From Erythrocercus mccallii (taxonomy: Eukaryota; Chordata; Aves; Passeriformes; Dicruridae): a DNA stretch of 64,000 nucleotides. Shown piece by piece: positions 47,870-58,820 of the stretch (its first letter is position 1; every line of letters starts with the position of its first letter). The stretch is taken from contig VZRG01000521.1 in assembly GCA_013397435.1 (NCBI GenBank), forward strand, positions 1 through 64,000, in the 5' to 3' direction. Made by a program: the position numbers and the translations under genes. The notes beneath the pieces are model-generated. The model ran no database searches. It had not been told where the DNA came from and was given only the letters and a program-made list of their open reading frames with translations.

Positions 47870-48300
47870 CTTTTGTTTTGCCAGTTTTATCCAGGTTGGA
47901 TCTAAAGAGAAAATAATTTTTCTCAGGAATAGGCTTTTTGTCCTTGAAGGATTCTGCTGTTGTCTCCTTACATCTCTTAATTGTATAACCCTAAGGTACG
48001 CCTCAGATTTACACAGCCTAAATCCAGCCTTATTTGACTATATTTGTCATTATTCCAATTAATTGTGCATCAACTAATTGTGTAACATGGCTATTTGCAT
48101 GTCAACCCAGGGTTCTCATGCTGCTTTTTGCAGTGTAATTGCTCTGGCTAAGTGAATACCAGGAATATTCCTGAGCTTCCAGCCATTAATCAAGGTCCAT
48201 TGAAAGGAATATTAGCAACCTGGGAAATAAAAAAAATTGCAAAATATCATCGAGATTTTTTTAAATTAAAAGGAAGCCTAAAATGCAACAACAGGATCAG
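47870..48300. promoter_or_regulatory. Candidate CNE: homeodomain/POU cluster
   Basis: TAATTGT at 47978-47984, TAATTGTG at 48060-48067 and again at 48075-48082 (15-bp period), TAATTG near 48135, and an exact octamer ATTTGCAT at 48093-48100 all lie in about 170 bp. This is the densest such cluster in the window and is typical of neural or anterior developmental enhancers. Confidence 0.48.
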
Positions 48301-50189
48301 TATGAAAGCCAAGGAAGATCTGGCCAAGTTTACAAAGCCAAGTACTTTGGAGATTGGGAGGGCTGGAAGATGCTCACAGACAAATGAAGGGGCAATGGTT
48401 GGGCTTTCTTTTCTTGGTGCCCATTTTGGGGGTGTTTGGGTGATGCTGCTCAGCAAACAGTGATAGGAGTCTAACCATGTACAGGAGCAGGGGGTGTGGA
48501 TGACAGTGGGAAGGTCTTTTTAGGGTTGGATATCTTGAGGAAGTAAAGCAGGGGGTTGTTTGGGACAACCCCACAAAAGCAGAGAAATAGCTGGCACTGG
48601 TGGATGTGGAAAGGAGAGGTGCTGCTGCAGGAGAAGAAGCTGGAGTAGGGGAGTGGACTCTGCCACTGTGGTGGGGTTTGTTCGCCATGGGACAGCAGGC
48701 TGGGACCTGTGCAGGGCCATCCTGGTGAGCAATTCCCTCCTGGATTGGAGAAATTGCTCCCTGAACTCTCTACTCACTGTCCTGGTTGGAAAAAGTCACC
48801 CAGAGGATTGAGACTCCCACCAAAGCTCTCCAGCTTTGAGAGTGGTGAGACAAATCCAGGCCTGTGATTGCTCTCCTTAAAAGCTCCCCAGCAATATTTT
48901 GGGAGGAATGAGAGATGAACCATGGCCTGCTTGCAGCCACCCATGTCCCTGGAACAGCAGTGGCACCTGGTGATGAATGGTCCCTTCCCTGTGGGGAAAT
49001 CTGGATTTTTATTGTCAGCACTGCTCACCCTGGTGATGTATAGAAAGTTGCTGTGGGAGAAGCCAGATGAAGGCTGCAATGATGAAAAAGGACATTAATA
49101 TCTTTGATGAACTATCTCTAACGAAGTCAATGAGTAGTGACAGACCTGGTGCTGTACCTCAACTTCTCCTTGCTCCCAGATCAGCAACTGCTCCCCTGCA
49201 CTCTGCTGTCCCACATTGCACAGCTTGGGTGTCTCAGGAAAAAAGAAATCATGGTCAGGACATCATCAAGGATGCTAATCAAGGATTACCAAGGATAATC
49301 AGGATCCTCAAGGATGTAATTAGGATCCTTTTGCCCCTCCACATGAAGAAGGCTGGCAAAGTGTGGAGCCCAGAGTGATGAACATTTTTGGCCGTGTTTC
49401 AACCCTTTTCCCAAGCTGGCAGGGAGGCTTGTGAATGCCTGTGGGTCCCACACTAGGCTTGTTTAACCTGACTCCTGAGGGAATCAGGGCTCTCCCTACT
49501 CAGCTGTTTCCCATCCCTCATGCTGTGGATGGGCTGCAGCTCCAGTTTCTGCAGCTCGCTCTGCCACCAAGGATAAAGTGAAAGCAAAGCTGGCCCTGGG
49601 CTGCTGTTTGCAAATAGAGATGAAGACAAACAGATGAGTTCAAGCTGCTGGAAGGAAAACAACCCTGTCAGCTCTTCTGCTTAATGGTGGGAACCTGGAA
49701 CTGTAAACAAAACCCTCGGCAGGTCCTGCTCATTCCCACCGGCCCTTTGAGTCCACCAGTGTTTTTCAATCTTTACCTCCTAGAACCAATCAATTTTGTG
49801 CCAGCCTGTAACTTTTTACTGATGTTGTGGCTGTTTCAGTTAAAGACAACCAGGTGCTGCATCCTTCCCTGCCACCCAGTGCTGGGACCTCTCCTGTGCC
49901 TGCTCTCTCAGACAAGGAGGGATCCCCGGATGCTTTTTCATCCCCAGGTCTGCAAAAGTCCTGGCATTGTCGGTGCACACTCTGATGGGCACGGCCAAGG
50001 AGGACGCACATGGAGGGTTTTACCATCCTCCTGCTTCATCACTGAGTTCCCAGCACCTTTTGAGATCATCCACTCTTTTTTAAAGCTCAGAGAAAGACAA
50101 CATTACTCCAAAACCTTGCGAGGTTTCTGAGCAGAGAGCGGGAGGCCAAGGAGGTGAGAGCCTGCCAAGGCACACGCTTCTCAAGCCCC
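48301..50189. other. Non-coding spacer
   Basis: Mixed-composition sequence. It contains four CAAGGAT words in 49 bp (49267-49315). Overlapping frames on both strands are unrecognised. Confidence 0.5.
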
Positions 50190-50970
50190 AGCAGCACCTC
50201 CCCAGCAGCACTTTTCCCTGTGTGTCAAGTCAGACAAGCGAATGTAGTATCTCAATCTCAATTCTTTTTTCTTTTTCTTTTTTGCCTGACAGTCTCTTAA
50301 TTAGCATGAGATTTCACAAAATCCACCAAGGCAGCCATCCATCTGTTTTGCTGACTTTCAGTAACAATATTTATCATTGCAGAAGTGTCAAAACAATAAA
50401 ATCAGATGACATTTATGCAAAGGGTTCCTAACTACTTTAAAAAAGGCCCAAACCTTGAAAGCCCCCTGCAGTATACGGCTGGGAATTGTCTGCAGACACA
50501 AAGCTGAGAGTAATTCCTTCTGTACCCGCATAAATATTTTAAACAAGCCATCAAAGAATCTTCCAAGAGAGGTGTAAGGATGGCTCTTTACCAACTTTAT
50601 TCCAAGAGGTAAGACAAGGAAAAAAGGAACCTCACACCCTGATGCCTTTTAGTTTCATCCCCGAAAATACTATTTTTTCTGAGTACTTTTCACATTTCAA
50701 AAGAGTGCTATATAAATTGGTTCATGCCAGTGACAATTCTTAAGAAATTTAACCTGATCTGCCATGCAGTAAGAAGGGGGAATTAGAAAAAAAAATCTGC
50801 TTATTTAACTCTAAGGTATTTAAGCCAATATATAAATGAGAATTAATAAATCTGCATTTGCTATTGTCAGCACTAGTTGATTACAGCACTGTGGAGCCCT
50901 ATCAAAGGGTTCATACAGCACACTAAGTTCTGTAGTGTATTTAAATTATCCATAATAAATTTACCTAACG
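50190..50970. promoter_or_regulatory. Candidate CNE
   Basis: A+T-rich, repeat-free island. It includes CTTAATTAGC near 50298, AACAATATTTATCATTG (SOX-like half-sites in inverted order) near 50363, and ATTTATGCAAAG near 50411. A continuous T/C-rich patch at 50262-50284 is low complexity. No coding frame is plausible. Confidence 0.42.
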
Positions 50971-53429
50971 AATTTGAGTGTAGCTGCATTTTCCCCTTGT
51001 CAAGAGTTCCTCTGCGTGGGAGCACTGAGAGTTACGCTCCGGCTTAGCAGATCCCTGTGCAGCAGGAGAGGATGAGCCCCTGTAACCCTGGGTTTGATGG
51101 CTTTTTGCAGGGAAAGTGGCTTTGTTCAGCTGAGCGATACCTTCAGCTTGATCCCTGGTTGAGCACTGTTCCTCCTCTATCTGATCTCTGGCAAGGTGAT
51201 GTTTTAAAGCCATTTTGTGCTCACAGCACAGATTTCTAAGGTTTTTTTTCCCCGCAGCTCTTGCATGCTTGGTTTTGAAGGGTTTTCAGGGGCCAACAGC
51301 ATAAAGGAGCTGGAGTGAGGTGCCCATCTTGGGTTGGCACCACTGCCCAGTCTGGGTTTGTACAAGAGCATCCCAGTGAAGGGCAGCAAAGGCAGGGGGG
51401 AGAGCTGCTCCTGGAGGAACTTCCCAGGCAGCTGCTCCAGAATAAGTCAGTGCTTTCTTCCTCAAGCCAGGGATGGGGAGCCAGGCTGAGCTCCATGCTG
51501 ATTGCAGGCATCTGTCTTCTCCTGACAGCTCTGCCTGTTAGTGCAAAGAGTCTGCTGTTTAATTTACCTGACTTGTTAACAGCTCCCTGTTTTGAAGTTG
51601 TAGGAAGTAGCTGATTTCACGTTTACAGTTGAAGCATTGAATTCCCATCGGGTGGCTAAAATTCACAAATAATCTGGTAATTTGTCTGCTGTCTTGGGAG
51701 CCCGTGGGGATGCTTCTCAGTGTATATCACAGTGTATATCACCATGTTTTGGTGAAAAGATTGATGAGCAAAAAGGAGCACGGAACTGGCTGGCCATGTG
51801 CCAGGAGGAGCTATCAAAACTGAAAGGCTCAAGGAAATCCCTGCCAAAGAAAGCAGGGATGGGAGTTTTGCACAGCAGAGGGGTTGCAGAGGAGGGTGGT
51901 GGGGAGCTCACAGCTTTGGGGATGGTCTGCTTGCAGGGAAGAACATCCCATTGCTGGTGGTGACCAGAGGGAACCAGAACACGGAGATGGGTTGAGTGGG
52001 TTTGTCTTGGCATGTTGCAGACTTGGCCCCTCAACATGTCTTGAGCATCAGCTCAGTCCAAACAACACGGGGGCAAGTGAGAGCAGTGCAGAGCCGAGCT
52101 CAGCTCAGAGGGGAAATTTGCTCTCAGGAGCACCACTGCAGGCAGGTATCACACCCAATAGCTGAAAGCAGAACAAGTCTTCAGAGTTTCTTATCATTAA
52201 TGGCTCATCCCCATCATTCAACAGATCAGTAACTGGCAAGCCCAGAAACTGAAGGAGAGGAAAACACCATGTGAGTAGCCTAGGGTATCCCAAGACTACA
52301 TGAAGGTGGATTTTGACAATCAAACCCCCCTGGTCACACTCACAATTGCTTGCATGACCCACAGAGGATCCTGCAGGAACCCCTGGGATGGGACAAACCC
52401 TCTGCTGCACCCAAGTCCCTTCCCCAGCTGCTAAAGCAAGTGGAGAGCTGAACCTCCAAGCTCAGGCTCTGACTCTGTGCAGCCTCTCCTCGAGTACAGA
52501 CCACTCTGTGCCTGCTCTAAGGAAAATGCTGCAGCTCCCCCAGAAATCAGGCATGCTGGATTTGTAAATGAGTTTGGAGCTAGGGAAGGCAGGCTGCAGA
52601 CATCCCAGCAGAGCAGCAGGTAATCAGTAGGCTGTCCTCTACAGGGAAAGTGTTAAATCCTTCTTGGAGTGCTGACAAAAAGAGTTACAGCCCATATGTT
52701 TATTGCCAGAAAAATAATAAAAAGAGTATTGGTTTAACCAAGTCTAACAGCCATCAGAAGGTTTAGACATGTGCTCTTGCCTAGAGAATCAGTGTGCAGG
52801 GCCAGGAGGAATATTTCACCCCAGCCTTGCCATCAAGTGATCAAAGCCAAGCTAACAACAGCCAGCGGCCCAAACTCCCACCAGGAGGAGAATGTGGTGG
52901 TAAAACTGAACATGAGGAAATCCCTCCTGCAAATCCTGATGGCCCGTGAGGTTTCTCCCAAGAGACAGCTGTCCCTGCCTTCCTCCTGCAGTGCTCCTGC
53001 TGCATCTCCAGCCCTGGCTGCCACCTGTTGAGGGCAAGTCCTGCACTGGGATGCTGCTGGGGGGCTGCTGTTGGTGCAGGGTTGCTGCCATGCTGCCCAA
53101 CCCTGCTACCCTCTGGCAACTCCAGCCCCACTTTGTTAGGTTCTCCTGGTGCTTTTGGGGCAATGGTTGGGGTTGGGTGCAAATGGGCAGAAAATTTTGC
53201 TATTTGAGATGGACGCACTGGTCCAGTGAAGTCTGGATGTGACAAGATGGGAAGACCCATTTTAAACTGAATATTGAAGTGACCTCTCCAACAGAAAAAA
53301 TTAGAAAGGGCATTGTTGAAAAGCCAATGAGTACTTGAAATCAGAGCTGAGGAGAACAAAACAAAACTGAGAAGGGGCCCAGGCAGTGCTGCTTAGCCAG
53401 GCTGGAGGCACAGGGCAGCCAGTGCTGGG
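50971..53429. other. Non-coding spacer
   Basis: Mixed-composition unique DNA. It contains a perfect 12-bp tandem duplication at 51718-51741. A 172-codon reverse frame at 52841-53359 has no domain. No repeat family was recognised with confidence. Confidence 0.5.
51718..51741 (+). repeat. 12-bp perfect tandem duplication
   Basis: CAGTGTATATCA occurs twice head to tail. A two-copy minisatellite seed. Confidence 0.95.
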
Positions 53430-53640
53430 GTTTTGGCTGCTCTGTGTTCTCGTTTGCATTAACTAATGCTGCTTGGCATCATGTAATGCGTTATTGTTTT
53501 TATTGTTCTTGTTGTAAATACACCTAGAGGCATCTTATAAATAGAATTAATTATAGTTGTTTAATTCATTAGTTAAGTACACAGCACATACTGCTTGCTG
53601 GAGAGGCTTGGATGGCTGCAGTCAGGGCATGCAAGTACAA
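53430..53640. promoter_or_regulatory. Short candidate CNE with GCATTA/TAATGC palindrome
   Basis: GCATTAACTAATGC (53456-53469) is an inverted repeat with 2-bp spacer, followed by another TAATGC near 53484, ATTGTT SOX-like words near 53491 and 53501, and AATTAATTA near 53546. High homeodomain and SOX word density in a short repeat-free block. Confidence 0.42.
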
Positions 53641-54392
53641 ATCTATGTGTGGTCACGTTTATTGTGCCTGGGCCTGTGGCACCAGCTCTCCAGACCCTCT
53701 GGTCTCACGTTTCCAGCTTCACTCCCACTGCTGCCCTTTCTCTCAAAAGCTCATGTCAAAATTAAGTAGTTGCAAGGAGAGTTTGGGAGGACTGGTCTAC
53801 AAGAGGGCAGCAAAACAGGAGGAAAAAGGCAGAAAATCTGGGTGAAAAGCACTTGAAACCTTCTCAGGGTTGTGGGTGAGGCAGTCTCTCCATCCTGGGA
53901 TAAGTCTGGAGGTGGGAAGCCAAGGATGCTCCTGAACTGGGTGGTGGTGGGTAGAGTGTGTCACACTGTCCTGGCTCCATGTGAACCCAGCAAGACCAGT
54001 TTGGGAAGGGAAATGCTCTATGCCAGGGCAGCTGGAGGAGGAATGCAGGTGTTGAGGCTGTTTTCTGACAGAAAGGAACTCATAGGGCTTCTCACAGGGA
54101 AAGGGGACAACAAAGTGCATGAGGTGACCCATGCCTGATGTCTGGCAGCTCTTATTTTCGAGCAGACAACTGCAGGGCAGGGAACATGTGTGAGGATGAG
54201 AATACATCCCCTTCCATCACAGCAACCATGGGAAAACATCCTTTTCAGGAAAGAAAGGAGTTTCCCAGTGTAGGAGCAATGCAGGCAGTGTTTCGGTGAG
54301 GATATTCACATCAGCCTCTGTCCTGCCTCTCCTCCAGCCCAGGGCTGGGGCAAACCCAGCCCTTGGGAAGCACTGCAGAGAGAGAAGGGGCT

Positions 54393-54418
54393 TTAAACCA
54401 GGCCGTGCTCTGGTTTAA
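54393..54418. repeat. Short inverted repeat (9-bp arms, 8-bp loop)
   Basis: TTAAACCAG pairs with CTGGTTTAA around a GCCGTGCT loop. It is isolated and not followed by a T run. Confidence 0.8.
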
Positions 54419-55180
54419 GACTTTTGCCTGTTCAGGCTGGCAGTGATAGGAACCAGCTCCACAATTCTCCTGCACCATGGAGAATTTCTTCCTCCCCTTC
54501 ACCTATCGTGGCTCACAGCAGAGTTTTATGAGCTCCCCCTGCCCAGGCTGACCCAGCTCAGAGCTGCCTCTCTCATAGGAGCAGAGCTGTTTTTCTCCAA
54601 ACCACAACACAACTGAAAAAACACAGCAGGTCAATACATCACAGAGCACACACTTGAAAGGGAAGAGGCATAAAACTCATGTCATTGATGCAGGGCAAAC
54701 ATTGCTCTCCTTCCCCTGATGCTCTGGACATTCCCAGGGCTGGGAGTGTCCTTTCCTGACCTGAGGATGCTAATGAGAGCTCAGGCACTTGTTAAAGATT
54801 GGAGAGAGGTGAAGTAAAACCTCAGGCAGAGCAATGGTTATGACCATTGGACTCAGGAGGAGTCGTGTCTGGGTTGCCTCTGATTCTGCATGTGATGTCC
54901 CCATGGGCTGCAGCATCCCTGTCCTTCCCTCAGAGGCAGAGACATTGGCACTGGACATAAAGCCCACGCCAGGACTTGAGCCTCTCACAAAGAGGCAGAG
55001 AGAAGTTCCTCTCTCTGGCAAAACAGCAGGGTGGTAATGATTTAAATTCAATCAGGGAGGAGTTCCAGTCCCTTTTTGGTCACCAGGCCTTGCTCTGCAT
55101 TAACCTCATCTGGAAGGAGTGGCGATGCCAAGGACCTGGGTCACATCACTCAGGCATGCCCTGGACAAGAGCAGTTGTTT

Positions 55181-55210
55181 AAAACATCCCAAAATATCCC
55201 CAAATATCCC
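55181..55210 (+). repeat. Three 10-bp tandem units
   Basis: Units AAAACATCCC, AAAATATCCC and CAAATATCCC lie head to tail, each differing by one or two bases. A small degenerate minisatellite. Confidence 0.9.
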
Positions 55211-55319
55211 CCTCCTGCCCACACTGAGGCCATCACGAGCATCTTTGAAAGGTGTTGTTGCACCCCTTTGCAGGCAACAGCCCCTCATTACTGCAGGATT
55301 GGGAGGCACTCACAACAAG

Positions 55320-55580
55320 ATGGAAAAAAATAATAATCAAAGGAAACCCAGTGAAGCCCCATGCGATAATAAAGGCTGACTCTAACTAACAGTTGTTATT
55401 CAGACATTGTTAATGATATTATAAGCACTGCCATGTGCTAGGCAAGCTGTGACACGCGCCCCGGTGGACATATGGATAATCAGATCACATGCCTGCTTCA
55501 ATCAAAGCCATAAGTACCAACTTGATCAGAATCAGAAGCAAGCCCAATCTAACAGGAGCTGGGGATGTGCTTTGGGGAAA
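55320..55580. promoter_or_regulatory. Candidate CNE
   Basis: A+T-rich with a retained CpG group at 55453-55463. Includes SOX-like ATTGTT (55406-55411) followed by AATGATATTATAAGC. Repeat-free and without coding signal. Confidence 0.38.
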
Positions 55581-55969
55581 CATGTTCTTACAGATAAGAA
55601 CACAAATAAAAAGGGGAATTGGAATTGTGATGCTGGAGCGTCCTTGCTGCGCATGAGAGAGCCCAGCCCTAGAGAGCTCAGCACCTCTGGGACAGTGAGG
55701 GGCTTCCAGCTCCAGGGCCTCACAGCTAGCACAAGAGATGAATGCACCCAGAATTAACTGCAGCAGGAGTTTTCCTCTCTGCTGGCACTCCAGATTGTTG
55801 CCCTAGCTTGGGAGGAAGACTCTTGCCAGAGCTGCTAAGGATGGAGGTGGTGGAGATGCTTTACCTCGATTCACCTCCTCCGTGCAGCCAATTGCACACT
55901 GCAGTGTGGTGCAGAGACACAGCTCCCTCCAGCACACACCTGAGCACTGCCAGTCAAGTCCCAGGCAAC
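55581..55969. other. Short spacer
   Basis: Mixed-composition sequence. Nothing was recognised. Confidence 0.5.
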
Positions 55970-56420
55970 TCACTGTCATTAGAAACACTGAACATAATCA
56001 CCAAATTTAATGCCTTTATCATTGCTCGATGGATCAGTGAACAGAGGAGCTAAAAGAAAGACAATTAGAAGCGTCAGTCTATGCTAATTTTTTTTCCCAT
56101 TGCCTTGCTTTTGTCTAAAGAGTTATTCATTTCCTAATTGTAAAATGTAATTTTGTTTGGGGGCTTTTGTTGTATTTGTTTTGTCGTGTGGCTAATGCAG
56201 TTATTTGCTGCACACAGCTGCTTTTCTCTCGCTCAGCCCGTTTAATGGAATTCTTTGGCAGCTTTGACTTAAAATCATTTTGGTTTAGTGACCAGGCCAT
56301 TTCTGGAAGGGGAAATCAGATTGTTTCCTGGATTTCTGAGTCATATTTTGCTCAGCAAGATTCACTTCTTTAGGTGCATGTTTTCATGAAGGTTTTTAAT
56401 CCAGTTATTTTGGTTCCAGT
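55970..56420. promoter_or_regulatory. Candidate CNE
   Basis: A+T-rich block with CAATTA (56072-56077), ATGCTAATTT near 56081, TAATTG (56135-56140) and TTTAATGG near 56242, plus isolated CpGs. Repeat-free. Enhancer role inferred. Confidence 0.4.
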
Positions 56421-58335
56421 GGAGACAAATCTCAGCAAGAAAAGGCATCCTCCTCCCAACCTCTGAGGGGCCCACACCAAAACCCTCTTGCCATTCTTCA
56501 GGAGAAACCCCCAAGGAGTAACCCTTCTGTGTGCTGAACACACATTCCCACCAACAGCTGCAAAATCTTGGACCATCCCAGAGTTTTCCTTCCCACAAGG
56601 GATGCCCACGAAGGAGAGCCACTGCCAGCCCAGCCCTGCTGAGGCTCGTGGCAATGGCTGTGGCCCAGGCAGACCCACAGGATCTGTTTTTGTTACGTCA
56701 TAAACCACACCTGAAAGTTGTTTTTTCCACTCTAAGTGTTTAACTGGAAGGCCTCCTACAGCTCCAGAGCCCTGCTGAGCTGGATGGCAATGTAGGGAGT
56801 GAATAAATTGCCCTTTTAGCACGTTTTCTCTGGCAAGAGGATTTTCAGTCCCAGCCCTCCCTCCATGTGAAATCCAGAACGAAGGAAAACTGATTTAAAA
56901 CCAATCACTAACACTTACACACAGCCCCTTATTCGAGCATCCCTCCCCAGCCAAGCTTCATCTTGGACTATTGAATCAATCCTGTCTCCACTGCTGCTTT
57001 CCTAAGTAACAAATCAAATCAGATGATGGCACGGTCTCCTCTAATAGACTGAGCTGCACAAGTGTAGCCATGTCGCAGGATGTAGGACACAAAGGATGTG
57101 AAGATATTGATAAACTCCAGGCTGAGGGAGGGAGGAAGCAGCATTGGACCCAAGCATCAAGGTCCAGAACTCACAAGGCTGTGGGCCTCAACAGGAGAAC
57201 TGTGGTTTGTCAGGAACACAAAAGCTGAGGCATGTGGAAGTTGGGGGTGTGTCCTACATGACAAGATCAAGTTGGGTTTTTGGAGAGGTGATCCATCAGA
57301 GTGTGATCTCACAAATGTGGATTTGAAACCACATGCAGGACAGGTCTTGCATTTTGGATGCATCTTGTTTCACTGAAAACTTTGGAGTTCATCTGGTTTT
57401 AAAAGCTTTTTTTCACCACAAAGCCACAGTTTTCATGATTTTCTGCTGAACAAAATTTCCAACCCAGTTCTGTTGGGTTCAGTGAAAGCCCCTTCATCCT
57501 CCATTTGTCTCCCTTTGGGTGCACACCCATTTCTCTCTGGGGCTTGCATTCCATATCCCTACAGTCACATTGTTCTCAAGATGGACAAAGCAGGGACATT
57601 TCCACACCAGGCTTATTCCAGGTCTCAGCAATGTGGTCACTGGGGCATCCCTCTCACCTCTTTGCTCCCCACCCAACCCTTGTGCAGGTGACATGGAGAT
57701 CATGGTCATTTTTCTGGTCACCTCAGGCAGATGAGACCTGTGGTGTCCACAGCTGACAGCTGACATACAGAATGTGACATTTCAGCAGCAAGTGCCAGTG
57801 GTCTCTCCCACCCTGCCATGGAAATCCTGCTTCAAAGCAGATTTACCCTGCAGGGTTGAGGAAAGGGCTTTAACCTTGGTGGGGTTGTGCTCTTCAGAAG
57901 CAAAGAGATACTTCACTTATCTGCTAGGAGTGGTACTTAATGCCCTTAAGGGGCGGTGCCAGGGGCCTAGGTGGTTTCCAAGGGACAAAATACTCCCTTG
58001 TTTGGTCCTTCATGAACTTCTCCCTTCCTGCAGAATTCTGCATCTCTGCCAGGTCTTGCCCCACTGCTCCAGCTTGGATGGAGCTCATCTCAACGATGCC
58101 CTGGCCAAGAAAAATCCCAACTCCACCAGGAAAAGCACAATCCTCAAGCCACGCCTGGCTCCGTGAAGCCCTTCAGAACCAAGCCCTGCTGCCCACGTGG
58201 GCTCCTGCCTGCTCAGCCCAGCATCCCTGCAGTGGCACCGGGGGGATTCTCAGCACTACCAGGCACTGCTGGAGAAGTGAAATCATCAACTCGTGTGGCT
58301 GGGCTGGGAACAGGTGTGTGAAAATCAGCACCCAG
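56421..58335. other. Non-coding spacer
   Basis: Mixed-composition unique DNA. Frames of 90-150 codons on both strands overlap and are not recognisable. Confidence 0.5.
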
Positions 58336-58339
58336 GCAC

Positions 58340-58820
58340 CCGCTCGAACAACGTTGTTTTTTCCTTGCGTGCCATAAATCAGAGTGCTAATCTTTCACTG
58401 TCCGGCGAGATCTCTCACTGGGAGGGTGATAAATTGCCCTCCAGCCCCTGACAGCTGCTGGGAAATCACTCACAGCCCGAGACAAACCTCTAAATCTGAC
58501 ATTATAGAGTGTTGAAAGGAAGAATGTCTGTTTTTATAACCTACCTCAGTTATAATAAATATTTAAAATCCACATTAACATCCTCTTATAGTTACAATCT
58601 GCCCTCTATGGAACAGTGTCCAACTTAGATTTAATTAGCAACTGAACCTTTGCAGTCCAAGCTCCTATTTAGGCTGAAGATCCAAATCTCCAGTGAAATG
58701 CTTCTGTTTTCTTAAACTACCTGCACTGTAATAAATATTCGCCATGTCGCCAGGCAGCTCTGTTGGAGACAGTGCTCTTTTTGTCTCCTCAAAGGCTAAC
58801 ATTTAATTTAAATGATAGGG
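58340..58820. promoter_or_regulatory. Candidate CNE with internal duplication
   Basis: A+T-rich with retained CpGs. A 38-bp segment is present twice, ungapped, at 58527-58564 and 58703-58740, sharing TCTGTTTT, CTACCT and TAATAAATATT. Additional TTTAATTAGC and ATTTAATTTAAATG words occur at about 58630 and 58801. The repeated module suggests a duplicated binding-site array inside an enhancer. Confidence 0.48.

Larger units (their letters stand above)
53641..55319. other. Non-coding spacer
   Basis: Moderate G+C unique DNA. Small structures are a hairpin with 9-bp arms at 54393-54418 and three 10-bp tandem units at 55181-55210. No gene was recognised. Confidence 0.5.

Noticed and set aside
52880..52960. 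Possible CR1 3' region resembling an ACTGAACATGAGGAA word
   Set aside because: Only about fifteen bases match and none of the neighbouring CR1 landmarks are present.
54393..54418. Hairpin as a transcription terminator
   Set aside because: Intrinsic terminators do not apply to a vertebrate nuclear locus and no T run follows.
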